A stretch of 7,702 nt of DNA from Dehalococcoidia bacterium (GTDB lineage: Bacteria; Chloroflexota; Dehalococcoidia; SAR202; UBA826): assembly GCA_012965485.1 (NCBI GenBank), contig DTSF01000287.1, positions 1 through 7,702 on the forward strand, given 5' to 3'. Of this stretch, positions 1 through 6,052 are shown piece by piece; the stretch's first letter is position 1, and the number at the start of each line of letters is the position of its first letter. Under the pieces are notes generated by a model, which saw nothing but the letters and a program-made list of their open reading frames with translations, was not told the DNA's origin and ran no database searches. Both the position numbers and the translations under genes were made by a program.

Positions 1-1
1 T

Positions 2-694
2 ATCCCATTGGAATTTTCACCGGGTACGGCTTGGAATTATTCGGTTTCTACAGACGTTTGTGGATACTTGATTGAAGTCCTAACCGGTAAATCTTTAGAT
101 AGGTTTTTAGAAGAAGAAATTTTTCAACCTTTGAGGATGCTCGATACCGGATTCTATGTTCCTTCCCTCAAAACCCAGCGTTTGTCGTCCAATTACGAGT
201 ATAGGGAAGGGAAGGAGCCGATATTGATCGATGACGCTCATTCTGGGTCTTACATCAATCCCCCTACCCTGCTTTCTGGTGGAGGAGGTCTCGTATCAAC
301 ATTGGATGACTATATGGCGTTTTGCAAAATGATTTTAGGAAGAGGGAGTCTAGAGGGACACAGGGTATTAAGCCGAAAAACTCTAGATTTGATGAGCTCT
401 AATCATCTTACGAACGGAAAGGACTTAAGGAGTTGTGCGTATGGGAGATGGAGTGAAACTTCATACACCGGGGTCGGGTTTGGTTTGGGATTTTCAGTTT
501 TGCTGGACCCAGCAGCCTCACAGGTTTCTGGCAGTAAGGGTGAATTAGCTTGGGGTGGAGCCGCCAGTACAGCTTTTTGGATAGATCCATTAGAAGACAT
601 GGCAGTAGTTTTTATGACTCAGTTAATACCTTCTAGTACATACAATGTCCGAAGAGAATTACGTTCGCTGGTGTATTCTGCCTTATCGGATTAA
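2..694 (+). CDS. Serine hydrolase, beta-lactamase/family VIII esterase-like (5' truncated)
   Basis: This is the C-terminal part of a serine beta-lactamase-fold hydrolase (class C / family VIII carboxylesterase group). The frame is open to the left edge, so the TTG at 8 is internal and the start lies outside the window. The Ser-x-x-Lys nucleophile motif is therefore not visible. Counting from the codon at 8, one sees PGTAWNYSVSTD (residues 5-16), where Y11-S-V is the second catalytic motif. GGGGLVSTLDDYMAF (91-105) is typical of the family. AWGGAASTAFWIDP (181-194) carries WGG in place of the KTG of true beta-lactamases. YSV plus WGG resembles EstB-like family VIII esterases, so ester hydrolysis is more likely than beta-lactam resistance; the substrate cannot be inferred. 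The stop overlaps the stop of the convergent helicase gene, leaving no intergenic terminator. Confidence 0.9.
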   Translation: MPLEFSPGTAWNYSVSTDVCGYLIEVLTGKSLDRFLEEEIFQPLRMLDTGFYVPSLKTQRLSSNYEYREGKEPILIDDAHSGSYINPPTLLSGGGGLVSTLDDYMAFCKMILGRGSLEGHRVLSRKTLDLMSSNHLTNGKDLRSCAYGRWSETSYTGVGFGLGFSVLLDPAASQVSGSKGELAWGGAASTAFWIDPLEDMAVVFMTQLIPSSTYNVRRELRSLVYSALSD

Positions 695-1971
695 TTAAAC
701 CGAACTGATTTCACCCCGGCCTTCGCAGAGCCATAATTGGTTCCCGATTCTTTCCTTCTTTTCCAACCGGATGAACGTCTAGCATGATTTCTTGAACTTT
801 GCGACTTTAAATTCTGACTCGGAGTTGATCGTCTGTCGGGATCAAACGAAGTTCCGTAGCTAAAATCATTAACGGTTTTTCTTTCAATCTGTGATTTCAG
901 GATTTTTTCAATTCTGGTAATCATTGATTCGTCTTCGGGTATTGAAAGAGTTATGGCTTCACCAAGATTCTCTGCCCTTCCTGTGCGCCCGATCCTATGA
1001 ATATATGCGTCTACAGTGTTTGGCATATCGTAGTTGATTACATGTGTGATTTCTGGAATATCAATACCGCGGGAGGCTATGTCAGTAGCCACTAAAAAGT
1101 CAAATTTACCTTTCCGAAAACCATTTATGGCTTGAGTCCGTTTATTTTGCGACATATTACCTTGAAGGGCTGCTGCATTGTATTTTCTCTTATCTAGCTC
1201 CGCGAACAGCCTTTTGGTTCGATGTTTTGTTCTCGTGAATACTATTACTTGACCTGTCGCTGTGGTGTCTATTAGTCGGAAAAACAACTGGCTTTTAAGC
1301 TTTTCTGTGATCGGATAAAGAAAATGGGCAACTGTTTTTGCTGGAGCTATAACCCCTATCTGAACTTCAGTTGGGTTAACCAAAATATCTTTGGCCAAAT
1401 TTCTAATATCACTTGGCATGGTAGCGGCAAAAAATAGGGTTTGCCTCTTGGCTGGTAAATGATTGATTATCTTTCGAATATCAGGGAGGAAACCCATGTC
1501 GCACATTGTGTCGGCTTCATCCAACACCAATGTGTCTAAAGTTGACAAATCGATAGTTGATTCTCTGAGGTGATCCAACAGACGACCCGGGCAGGCAACT
1601 ACTATGTCTACACCTTTTTGTAATTTTTCGTCTTGAGGATTTTTAGAAACTCCTCCATACAAGGTAATGGATCTGGTCTTCAACCCTGAGCTTAGCTGAG
1701 ATATATGTTGGTGGATTTGGTCAGCTAGCTCTCTTGTAGGGGCTATTACTAAAGCTCTTATTTTGCCCGTGTATCCGGCTGACAATTTTTGTAATAATGG
1801 AATTGCAAAGGCAGCAGTCTTTCCAGTTCCGGTTTGTGCTAAACCCAATAAATCCCGGCCTTCTATTGCAAGAGGTATAGCTTTATTCTGTATTGGAGTG
1901 AGCGTCGTATAACCAGCTGATCGAATACCAGCCATTAGACGCTTGTCGAGACCAAGGTCGTTAAATTTCAA
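691..1971 (-). CDS. rhlE: DEAD-box ATP-dependent RNA helicase, RhlE-like
   Basis: This is a complete 426-residue DEAD-box RNA helicase that would unwind or remodel structured RNA in the cytoplasm. All core motifs are visible in order: Q motif FNDLGL with TPIQ (25-28), Walker A AQTGTGKT (45-52), PTREL (78-82), CPGR (127-130), DEAD (151-154), motif III read as AAT (182-184), motif IV VIVFTR (242-247), TDIASRGIDIP (296-306) and motif VI HRIGRTGRA (325-333). The usual motif III is SAT, so Ser-to-Ala here is slightly odd. A basic tail rich in Arg, Lys and Ser (about 375-426) may bind RNA, as in RhlE proteins. The start is TTG, chosen because a strong Shine-Dalgarno lies six bases upstream and the Q motif begins at residue 3. 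The gene begins 29 bp after tRNA-Glu on the same strand and may be read through from it. RhlE is the best subfamily guess; CsdA/DeaD is less likely because of the short C-terminus. Confidence 0.93.
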   Translation of the reverse strand: MKFNDLGLDKRLMAGIRSAGYTTLTPIQNKAIPLAIEGRDLLGLAQTGTGKTAAFAIPLLQKLSAGYTGKIRALVIAPTRELADQIHQHISQLSSGLKTRSITLYGGVSKNPQDEKLQKGVDIVVACPGRLLDHLRESTIDLSTLDTLVLDEADTMCDMGFLPDIRKIINHLPAKRQTLFFAATMPSDIRNLAKDILVNPTEVQIGVIAPAKTVAHFLYPITEKLKSQLFFRLIDTTATGQVIVFTRTKHRTKRLFAELDKRKYNAAALQGNMSQNKRTQAINGFRKGKFDFLVATDIASRGIDIPEITHVINYDMPNTVDAYIHRIGRTGRAENLGEAITLSIPEDESMITRIEKILKSQIERKTVNDFSYGTSFDPDRRSTPSQNLKSQSSRNHARRSSGWKRRKESGTNYGSAKAGVKSVRFN

Positions 1972-1977
1972 AAAGAG

Positions 1978-1984
1978 CCTTCCT
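1978..1984 (-). promoter_or_regulatory. Shine-Dalgarno AGGAAGG deciding a TTG start
   Basis: On the minus strand AGGAAGG stands six bases before the TTG at 1971-1969. There is no upstream ATG in a suitable position and the Q motif of the helicase starts two codons later, so this site supports TTG as the true initiation codon. Confidence 0.7.
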
Positions 1985-2000
1985 AAAATAAATAGTCATG

Positions 2001-2074
2001 TGACCCCAGCGGGATTCGAACCCGCGATCTCCGCCTTGAAAGGGCGGTGTCCTAGACCGCTAGACGATGGGGCC
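2001..2074 (-). tRNA. tRNA-Glu (anticodon TTC)
   Basis: The minus strand folds into a full cloverleaf. The acceptor arms are GGCCCCA and TGGGGTC (one G-T wobble at the second pair), followed by discriminator A. The anticodon stem is CCGCC/GGCGG around the loop CTTTCAA, which gives anticodon TTC and reads GAA and GAG. The T arm is GCGGG-TTCGAAT-CCCGC. CCA is not encoded: the bases after the discriminator are CATG, so a CCA-adding enzyme is required. The helicase start codon lies 29 bp downstream. A weak promoter-like pair, TTTAAA and GATACT 16 bp apart, sits just upstream, with the -10 only six bases before the mature 5' end, so the promoter assignment is doubtful. Confidence 0.96.
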
Positions 2075-2096
2075 GTGTTAGTATCAAAAATTCGTC

Positions 2097-2112
2097 TGTT
2101 GTTTAAACAACA
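2097..2112. repeat. Perfect 16-bp palindrome TGTTGTTTAAACAACA
   Basis: The two 8-base halves are exact reverse complements with no spacer. It lies in the 95-bp gap between the argC stop and tRNA-Glu. As minus-strand RNA it could form a six-pair stem with a TTAA loop, followed six bases later by a run of five U. That would be a weak, AT-rich terminator for argC. Alternatively it could be a dimeric regulator site, since it overlaps the -35 region expected for the tRNA. Which of these applies cannot be decided from one copy. Confidence 0.5.
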
Positions 2113-2169
2113 CTAAACAGTCTATGTCCTCGTTTGGGATAGAGCAACGATTATTTAGAGTAAAAAACC

Positions 2170-3201
2170 TTATGGATATATCGCCAATTGGGTTAATCCA
2201 AGTTCTTCAGGCATTCCGCACATGATGTTCATGTTTTGAATGGCCTGGCCTGCAGCACCCTTCACCAGGTTGTCTATACAACTGATTACAATCAATCTAC
2301 CTGCCCTGACGTCGACCGTCGGATATATTACGCAGTCATTACTGCCGAGAGTCTGTTTTGTCATTGGAGGAGAATCAATAACGTGAGTAAATCTTTCGTC
2401 TTTGTAGAAGTCTGTATAAAGAGCCTTTACTTCTGATTTTAGGTCTCCTACTGTTTCGATAAAACTATTTTTTAAAGGTGCGTAGCAAGAAGCCAATATA
2501 CCCCGGGTCATCGGGATCAGGTGAGGTAGGAAAGTGAGGTTGACATGCTGGTCAGATAGTAAATCTAATTCCTGTGATATTTCTGGCATATGGCGATGGC
2601 CATCCAGCCCATATGCACTTATGTTTTCATTTACCTCTGAATAATGGATTTTGAGCGAGAGGCCCCTGCCAGCTCCTGAGACTCCAGATTTAGCATCAAC
2701 GATGACCTCTGGTTCTATAATTCCCGCCTCCAAGGCTGGTGCGAGGCCTAATATGGAAGCAGTAGGATAGCACCCGGGATTGGCCGCAATTTGACAGTCC
2801 TTGATTGCAGAACGGTGCAGTTCCGGCAATCCATATGCACTGGATTCCAAAAGTTCTGGACAAGGATGTTCTACGTTATACCATTCCGAATAAGTGTTCA
2901 GGTCCCGAATACGGAAGTCTGCGCTGATATCTACGCCTTTTATTCCAGAGTTGATCGCGTCTTTTAAAGCCTCTGCGCTGGCAGCATGGGGTAGTGCAGA
3001 AAACACAAAATCTACACTTTTGTCCAAACTTGGCGATATTTCTATATCTAAATTAGCCAAATGAGGAAAAACGTCAGAAATATTTTTACCGGCTCCACTC
3101 CGACCAGTTACACAAGCAATATCGACCTCGTCGTGTTCACTTAAAATTCGGGCAACCTCTGCTCCGGCATAGCCTGTGACATTGATAATTCCTACTTTCA
3201 T
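2170..3201 (-). CDS. argC: N-acetyl-gamma-glutamyl-phosphate reductase
   Basis: ArgC reduces N-acetylglutamyl 5-phosphate to N-acetylglutamate 5-semialdehyde with NADPH, the third step of arginine (ornithine) biosynthesis, in the cytoplasm. From the ATG at 3201 the protein is 343 residues, the usual length for the long ArgC type. Visible signatures are the N-terminal dinucleotide-binding segment VGIINVTGYAGAEV (3-16), the active-site motif NPGCYPT (141-147) with catalytic Cys144, SGVSGAGRG (172-180), and HRHMPEI (202-208) with a conserved His. The frame extends eight codons upstream to a TTG, but the ATG at 3201 is preferred because GAAGGG lies five bases before it and the Rossmann strand starts immediately after. 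No other arginine gene is in the window. Endonuclease III lies 70 bp upstream on the same strand. Confidence 0.96.
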   Translation of the reverse strand: MKVGIINVTGYAGAEVARILSEHDEVDIACVTGRSGAGKNISDVFPHLANLDIEISPSLDKSVDFVFSALPHAASAEALKDAINSGIKGVDISADFRIRDLNTYSEWYNVEHPCPELLESSAYGLPELHRSAIKDCQIAANPGCYPTASILGLAPALEAGIIEPEVIVDAKSGVSGAGRGLSLKIHYSEVNENISAYGLDGHRHMPEISQELDLLSDQHVNLTFLPHLIPMTRGILASCYAPLKNSFIETVGDLKSEVKALYTDFYKDERFTHVIDSPPMTKQTLGSNDCVIYPTVDVRAGRLIVISCIDNLVKGAAGQAIQNMNIMCGMPEELGLTQLAIYP

Positions 3202-3206
3202 AGTAA

Positions 3207-3212
3207 CCCTTC
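3207..3212 (-). promoter_or_regulatory. Shine-Dalgarno GAAGGG for argC
   Basis: On the minus strand GAAGGG is five bases before the ATG at 3201. It favours that start over the in-frame TTG at 3225, which would also put eight non-conserved residues ahead of the Rossmann strand. Confidence 0.65.
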
Positions 3213-3271
3213 GTTGTATTTTCAATAATTTACAATGAGATATATTCTAGTACACTAGTGGCATTCACACC

Positions 3272-3958
3272 CTATTGATACCTTTTGAATGAAGGACATA
3301 ATTCAGTCAGAGAACATTGATTGCATTTGGGATTTTGGGCTTTGCAAGTGTCTCGTCCATGCTTAATTAAGTACATATGGAATTGGAATACCTCTTCCGG
3401 TGCTACTAATGATTCTAAAATATCGTGGGCCTTCTCAGCCGATATTTTTTTCCCCACCAAAGAGAGCCGTTGGGCCACTCTGTAAATGTGAGTATCTACA
3501 GGCATAGCAGGCATACCGAACGAAAAACAGAGAATTATGGCCGCAGTTTTTGGCCCCACCCCTTTTAGATTTATAAGCCAGGCCTTCGCTTCTTGGAGCG
3601 GCATTTCAGCTAGAAAGCTAAGATCAAAAGAACCCAACTCTTCTCTGATTTCGTTAAGAATCGACTTTATCCGCGGAGCCTTTGTTTTTGAGAGCCCGCC
3701 ACGCCTTATAGCAACTTCAATGTCATCAACGTCAGCATCGGCTATGTGATCCAAATCACCGAATACAGCTAATATGTTATGAAAAGCTCTTTCTGAATTG
3801 ATGTCCGAGGTGTGTTGGGACAAAATGGTATAGACCAATTCCTCGGCGGCATTGTATCGGGGTTTCCAAGGGATAGAGCCATAAATATCGGAAAGCAAAT
3901 CAGAAACCGCTTTAACTTTCAGTTTTTTTGTTTTCGGTCCATTTTTAATTCCAGTCAT
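3272..3958 (-). CDS. nth: Endonuclease III (HhH-GPD DNA glycosylase/AP lyase)
   Basis: This enzyme excises oxidised pyrimidines and cleaves the resulting abasic site, starting base excision repair. From the ATG at 3958 it has 228 residues, close to the usual 210-230. The helix-hairpin-helix LKGVGPKTAA (131-140) contains the catalytic Lys137, and VDTHIYRV (154-161) contains the catalytic Asp155. The C-terminal [4Fe-4S] loop is C-x6-C-x2-C-x5-C with Cys205, 212, 215 and 221, all present. The frame also opens at a TTG at 3970, but that codon touches the AAGGA ribosome-binding sequence with no spacing, so the ATG with a 12-base spacing is more plausible. An N-terminal stretch rich in Lys (5-16) precedes the domain. 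Closely related MutY is excluded because its C-terminal domain is absent. Confidence 0.95.
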   Translation of the reverse strand: MTGIKNGPKTKKLKVKAVSDLLSDIYGSIPWKPRYNAAEELVYTILSQHTSDINSERAFHNILAVFGDLDHIADADVDDIEVAIRRGGLSKTKAPRIKSILNEIREELGSFDLSFLAEMPLQEAKAWLINLKGVGPKTAAIILCFSFGMPAMPVDTHIYRVAQRLSLVGKKISAEKAHDILESLVAPEEVFQFHMYLIKHGRDTCKAQNPKCNQCSLTELCPSFKRYQ

Positions 3959-3982
3959 ATCAACAAACAATCCTTATGAAAC

Positions 3983-4010
3983 ACTATAATCTGCTTCATA
4001 GAAAAGTAAA
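3983..4010 (-). promoter_or_regulatory. Candidate promoter for nth, in the divergent gap
   Basis: On the minus strand TTTACT (4010-4005) and TATAGT (3988-3983) are 16 bp apart, matching four and five of the six consensus bases of a sigma70 promoter. Transcription would begin around 3976, just before AAGGA at 3975-3971, giving a very short leader. It faces away from the AcoX-like gene. Confidence 0.4.
3985..3990 (+). promoter_or_regulatory. Candidate -10 box TATAAT for the AcoX-like gene
   Basis: A perfect TATAAT lies 39 bp before the ATG at 4030, in the gap between divergent genes. No convincing -35 hexamer stands at 16-18 bp upstream, so this is a weak call. It overlaps the opposing -10 for nth, so the two promoters could interfere with each other. 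Confidence 0.35.
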
Positions 4011-4011
4011 G

Positions 4012-4029
4012 ATGTTAGGCACCTGGTAA
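4012..4029 (+). other. Five-codon mini-ORF abutting the AcoX-like start
   Basis: ATG at 4012 begins a five-codon frame (MLGTW) ending in TAA at 4027-4029, and the next base begins the ATG of the AcoX-like gene in the same frame. The only purine-rich sequence before the main gene, TTAGG, lies within the mini-ORF. It could be a leader peptide that couples translation to the downstream start, but such short frames arise easily by chance. Confidence 0.2.
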
Positions 4030-5031
4030 ATGACTACAGTTGGAATAATAGCGAACCCATCGGCTGGAAAGGACATAAGACGACTTATTTCTCAAAGCAG
4101 ATTCGTTTCAAATCAAGAAAAGGTGAATCTTCTACGGAGAGTCATTAAAGGACTTTCCGGGGTTGGCGTAAATGAAGTATTACTTATGCCGGATTATGGA
4201 CGTATCGCACAAGAAGCTGTCTCTAATTTACAGGAGGACATTTCTGTAAGGTTTCTTGAAATGAGTATTCTCAATTCCGAACAAGATACCATTACCGCAG
4301 CAAAATTGATGCAAAATCAAGGTGTTTCTGCCATTGTTACTTTGGGGGGTGACGGTACCAATCGTGCCGTGGCTTTAGGCACATGCGAGGTTCCGATTAT
4401 GCCATTGTCTACCGGTACCAATAATGTGTTTCCATTCTTGATTGAGGGAACATTAGCGGGTATGGCCGCAGGAACTGTGGCAGGTCACCTAGTCGATAGA
4501 GAGTTATGTGCCCCTAGGTGTAAAAAAATGAATGTGTATAAGAGCCGGGATATGGCAATGGATCTGATTGATACGGCTTTAGTGGACATCGCTATATCGA
4601 CAGAAACCTATGTTGGTGCACGGGCTATTTGGGATATAAACACAGTGTCGGAGATATTTTTAGCTGTTGCCAAACCTGACAGTATAGGACTTTCCTCTAT
4701 CGGAGGTCTTACGAACCCAATATCCGAAACGGATTCCCATGGACTTCACATTGAAATAGAGAAACATATCGATTCCAAGTATGTTTCTGCTCCTCTGACT
4801 GCAGGTAATATTGCCAAAGTTGGAATCAAGAATATTTCTCACATGATCCCAAACCATCCATATGTGGTGAAAAGATCTCCATGCACCATAGCTTTAGATG
4901 GTGAGCGATCAATACCTTTACGAAATCGAGATTCAATCACGATAGTTTTAACCGGGGACGGCCCTCCAGTAATAGACCCTCACAAAACCCTAAAAATAGT
5001 TGGCCAAAACAAGATATATTTTAACGAATAG
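4030..5031 (+). CDS. AcoX-like protein of the ATP-NAD kinase family
   Basis: This 333-residue protein belongs to the NAD/diacylglycerol-kinase fold and most resembles AcoX, the kinase-like protein found beside acetoin dehydrogenase genes. An N-terminal strand with a turn, GIIANPSAGKDIRR (5-18), is followed by the nucleotide-binding GGDGTNR (106-112), PLSTGTNNVFP (125-135), YVGARAIWD (194-202) and LDGER (289-293). All the landmarks expected for phosphate transfer are present, but the true substrate of AcoX proteins is not something the sequence shows. An in-frame TAA directly precedes the ATG, which fixes the start after any upstream codon. No acetoin or pyruvate dehydrogenase subunit lies nearby: the divergent neighbour is nth and the convergent one is the TPR gene, three bases after the stop. 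It could act as a NAD kinase or as a different small-molecule kinase. Confidence 0.82.
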   Translation: MTTVGIIANPSAGKDIRRLISQSRFVSNQEKVNLLRRVIKGLSGVGVNEVLLMPDYGRIAQEAVSNLQEDISVRFLEMSILNSEQDTITAAKLMQNQGVSAIVTLGGDGTNRAVALGTCEVPIMPLSTGTNNVFPFLIEGTLAGMAAGTVAGHLVDRELCAPRCKKMNVYKSRDMAMDLIDTALVDIAISTETYVGARAIWDINTVSEIFLAVAKPDSIGLSSIGGLTNPISETDSHGLHIEIEKHIDSKYVSAPLTAGNIAKVGIKNISHMIPNHPYVVKRSPCTIALDGERSIPLRNRDSITIVLTGDGPPVIDPHKTLKIVGQNKIYFNE

Positions 5032-5034
5032 TAT

Positions 5035-5553
5035 TTAAGAACCAATTAACGATCTTACTTTGTTGTAGTCAACAACGGCAGAATCCTTTTCCCCAGTAGC
5101 CCACAACGCCATGCCACGGTTGTTATATGCATACCAATATTCACTATCAATTTTTATGGCCTGAGTAAAATCATTGATAGCGTTGGGGTAATCCTCTTTA
5201 TCTGAGAGTGCCATGCCCCGGTTATTATAGGCATCCCTATATTCGTTGTTTAATTCGATTGCTTTATTGAAGTCCCTGATTGCATTATCAGGGTCACCAA
5301 GGCATCGTAAGCAAATTCCCCTATTGTTTAATGAAATAGAATCTGATGGATCCATTCCTATTATTGCTGAATAATCCAATATAGCTTCTTCATACTTTCC
5401 TTTATCTAGGTATGCGTTGCCCCTGCGGAACAATAGAACTTTATCTTCTGGAGTTGAATGTAAAAGAGAGGTGAGGGATTCGATCAAATCCTGTAGGTAG
5501 TCCATATCACTTTTGGAACTTAAGTCCGGATCATTTTTCCAATTCAATGACAT
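5035..5553 (-). CDS. Tetratricopeptide repeat protein, four TPRs
   Basis: A 172-residue protein made almost entirely of TPR helices, most likely a protein-protein interaction scaffold; the partner is unknown. After about 35 non-repeat residues come four 34-residue repeats (36-69, 70-103, 104-137, 138-171), each with the pattern of small residues and a YxEAIxDY or NAIxDF second helix. Repeats 2 to 4 share NNRG. No signal peptide or membrane segment is seen, so it is probably cytoplasmic. The ATG at 5553 has AAGGA seven bases upstream and overlaps the Nudix stop by 23 bp. An in-frame ATG at 5592 also has a ribosome-binding sequence (TAAGGG), giving 185 residues and a 62-bp overlap. The shorter overlap is preferred, but both remain possible. 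It is the last gene of the minus-strand operon. Confidence 0.85.
   Translation of the reverse strand: MSLNWKNDPDLSSKSDMDYLQDLIESLTSLLHSTPEDKVLLFRRGNAYLDKGKYEEAILDYSAIIGMDPSDSISLNNRGICLRCLGDPDNAIRDFNKAIELNNEYRDAYNNRGMALSDKEDYPNAINDFTQAIKIDSEYWYAYNNRGMALWATGEKDSAVVDYNKVRSLIGS
5041..5448 (-). repeat. Four tandem 102-bp units encoding TPRs
   Basis: The TPR gene carries 34-codon repeats. The units that encode YNNRGMAL (residues 109-116 and 143-150) are still similar as DNA: stretches around 5110-5135 and 5212-5237 match at most positions, exactly 102 bp apart. This suggests fairly recent internal duplication of the third and fourth units, while the first two are more diverged. Confidence 0.6.
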
Positions 5554-6052
5554 CAAAATATCCTTTATCTGATCTAGAGAATTCGCGTGCATCTTTTACC
5601 CTTAGTTTGGTAGAGAGTAAAGTGTTTTTCGGGAAATTTTGAGGGTCGTAATATCCTATATCAGTGCTTTCATTTGAGATAATCAAATACCCTGAAATTT
5701 TTTCACAAAGAAATAATGCAGTCACGTACTGGACCAGTTTTCCGTTTGGATATTGGATAGCAGTGTATTCTGTAAGATCGGAATACAATTTTATCAATGC
5801 TTTTGCCCTCACTGTGATGTTAGTTTCCTCTAGGACCTCTCTCTCCACACAGTCGGTCAAATTTTCTCCTATTTCTAGACGGCCTCCTGGTAGCCCCCAC
5901 CAACCTATGTCAGTTCGTTTTTGAAGAAGTACGCGTCCAAATCGGTCATAAATGATTCCTGATGCTGAAATCCCGATTTCATCAGGACCTTTTATCAAAG
6001 GCATACCACGACAATCAACTTGATGGTTAAGTGTCTGTTCAGATACTGTCAT
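5531..6052 (-). CDS. Nudix hydrolase
   Basis: A 173-residue Nudix family enzyme that would hydrolyse a nucleoside diphosphate linked to another group, with a divalent metal. The Nudix box runs from Gly57 to Ile79: G57-x5-E63-x7-R71-E72-V-x-E75-E76-x-N78-I79. All the metal-binding acidic residues are kept, but the usual Gly before the last hydrophobic residue is Asn78. GWWGLPGG (50-57) precedes the box, and an upstream strand GIIYDRFGRVLLQKRTD (32-48) is typical. The extended segment before the domain (MTVSEQ...CRGMPLIKG) resembles the short N-terminus of some ADP-ribose pyrophosphatase-like members, but the substrate cannot be named. Its ATG overlaps the TGA of the upstream methyltransferase by four bases (ATGA), a classic sign of translational coupling. 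Its own end overlaps the start of the TPR gene. Confidence 0.9.
   Translation of the reverse strand: MTVSEQTLNHQVDCRGMPLIKGPDEIGISASGIIYDRFGRVLLQKRTDIGWWGLPGGRLEIGENLTDCVEREVLEETNITVRAKALIKLYSDLTEYTAIQYPNGKLVQYVTALFLCEKISGYLIISNESTDIGYYDPQNFPKNTLLSTKLRVKDAREFSRSDKGYFDVIELEK
5561..5565 (-). promoter_or_regulatory. Shine-Dalgarno AAGGA for the TPR gene
   Basis: Within the Nudix coding sequence, minus-strand AAGGA stands seven bases before the ATG at 5553. Together with the shorter overlap it favours that start over the ATG at 5592, although the latter also has TAAGGG at a good distance. Confidence 0.55.

Noticed and set aside
403..600. Minus-strand frames of about 60 codons opposite the serine hydrolase
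   Set aside because: They are shadows of the conserved hydrolase frame, with no ribosome-binding site and no recognised motif.
2..694. True beta-lactamase / antibiotic resistance gene
   Set aside because: The third motif is WGG rather than KTG and the nucleophile motif is outside the window; these features fit family VIII esterases better.
2001..2074. tRNA-Glu as an integration site for a mobile element
   Set aside because: tRNA genes are common attachment sites, but no integrase, direct repeat of the tRNA 3' end, or island-like gene content is present on either side.
2236..2436. Plus-strand open frame of 66 codons opposite argC
   Set aside because: It lies wholly inside the strongly supported argC gene, shows no domain, and its composition is what an antisense frame would give.
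5032..5034. Bidirectional terminator between the AcoX-like and TPR genes
   Set aside because: Only three bases separate the two stop codons and I found no stem followed by a T run on either strand near the junction.
5041..5448. Tandem DNA repeat or CRISPR-like array
   Set aside because: The 102-bp periodicity is explained by four 34-residue TPR units in a coding frame; there are no spacers.
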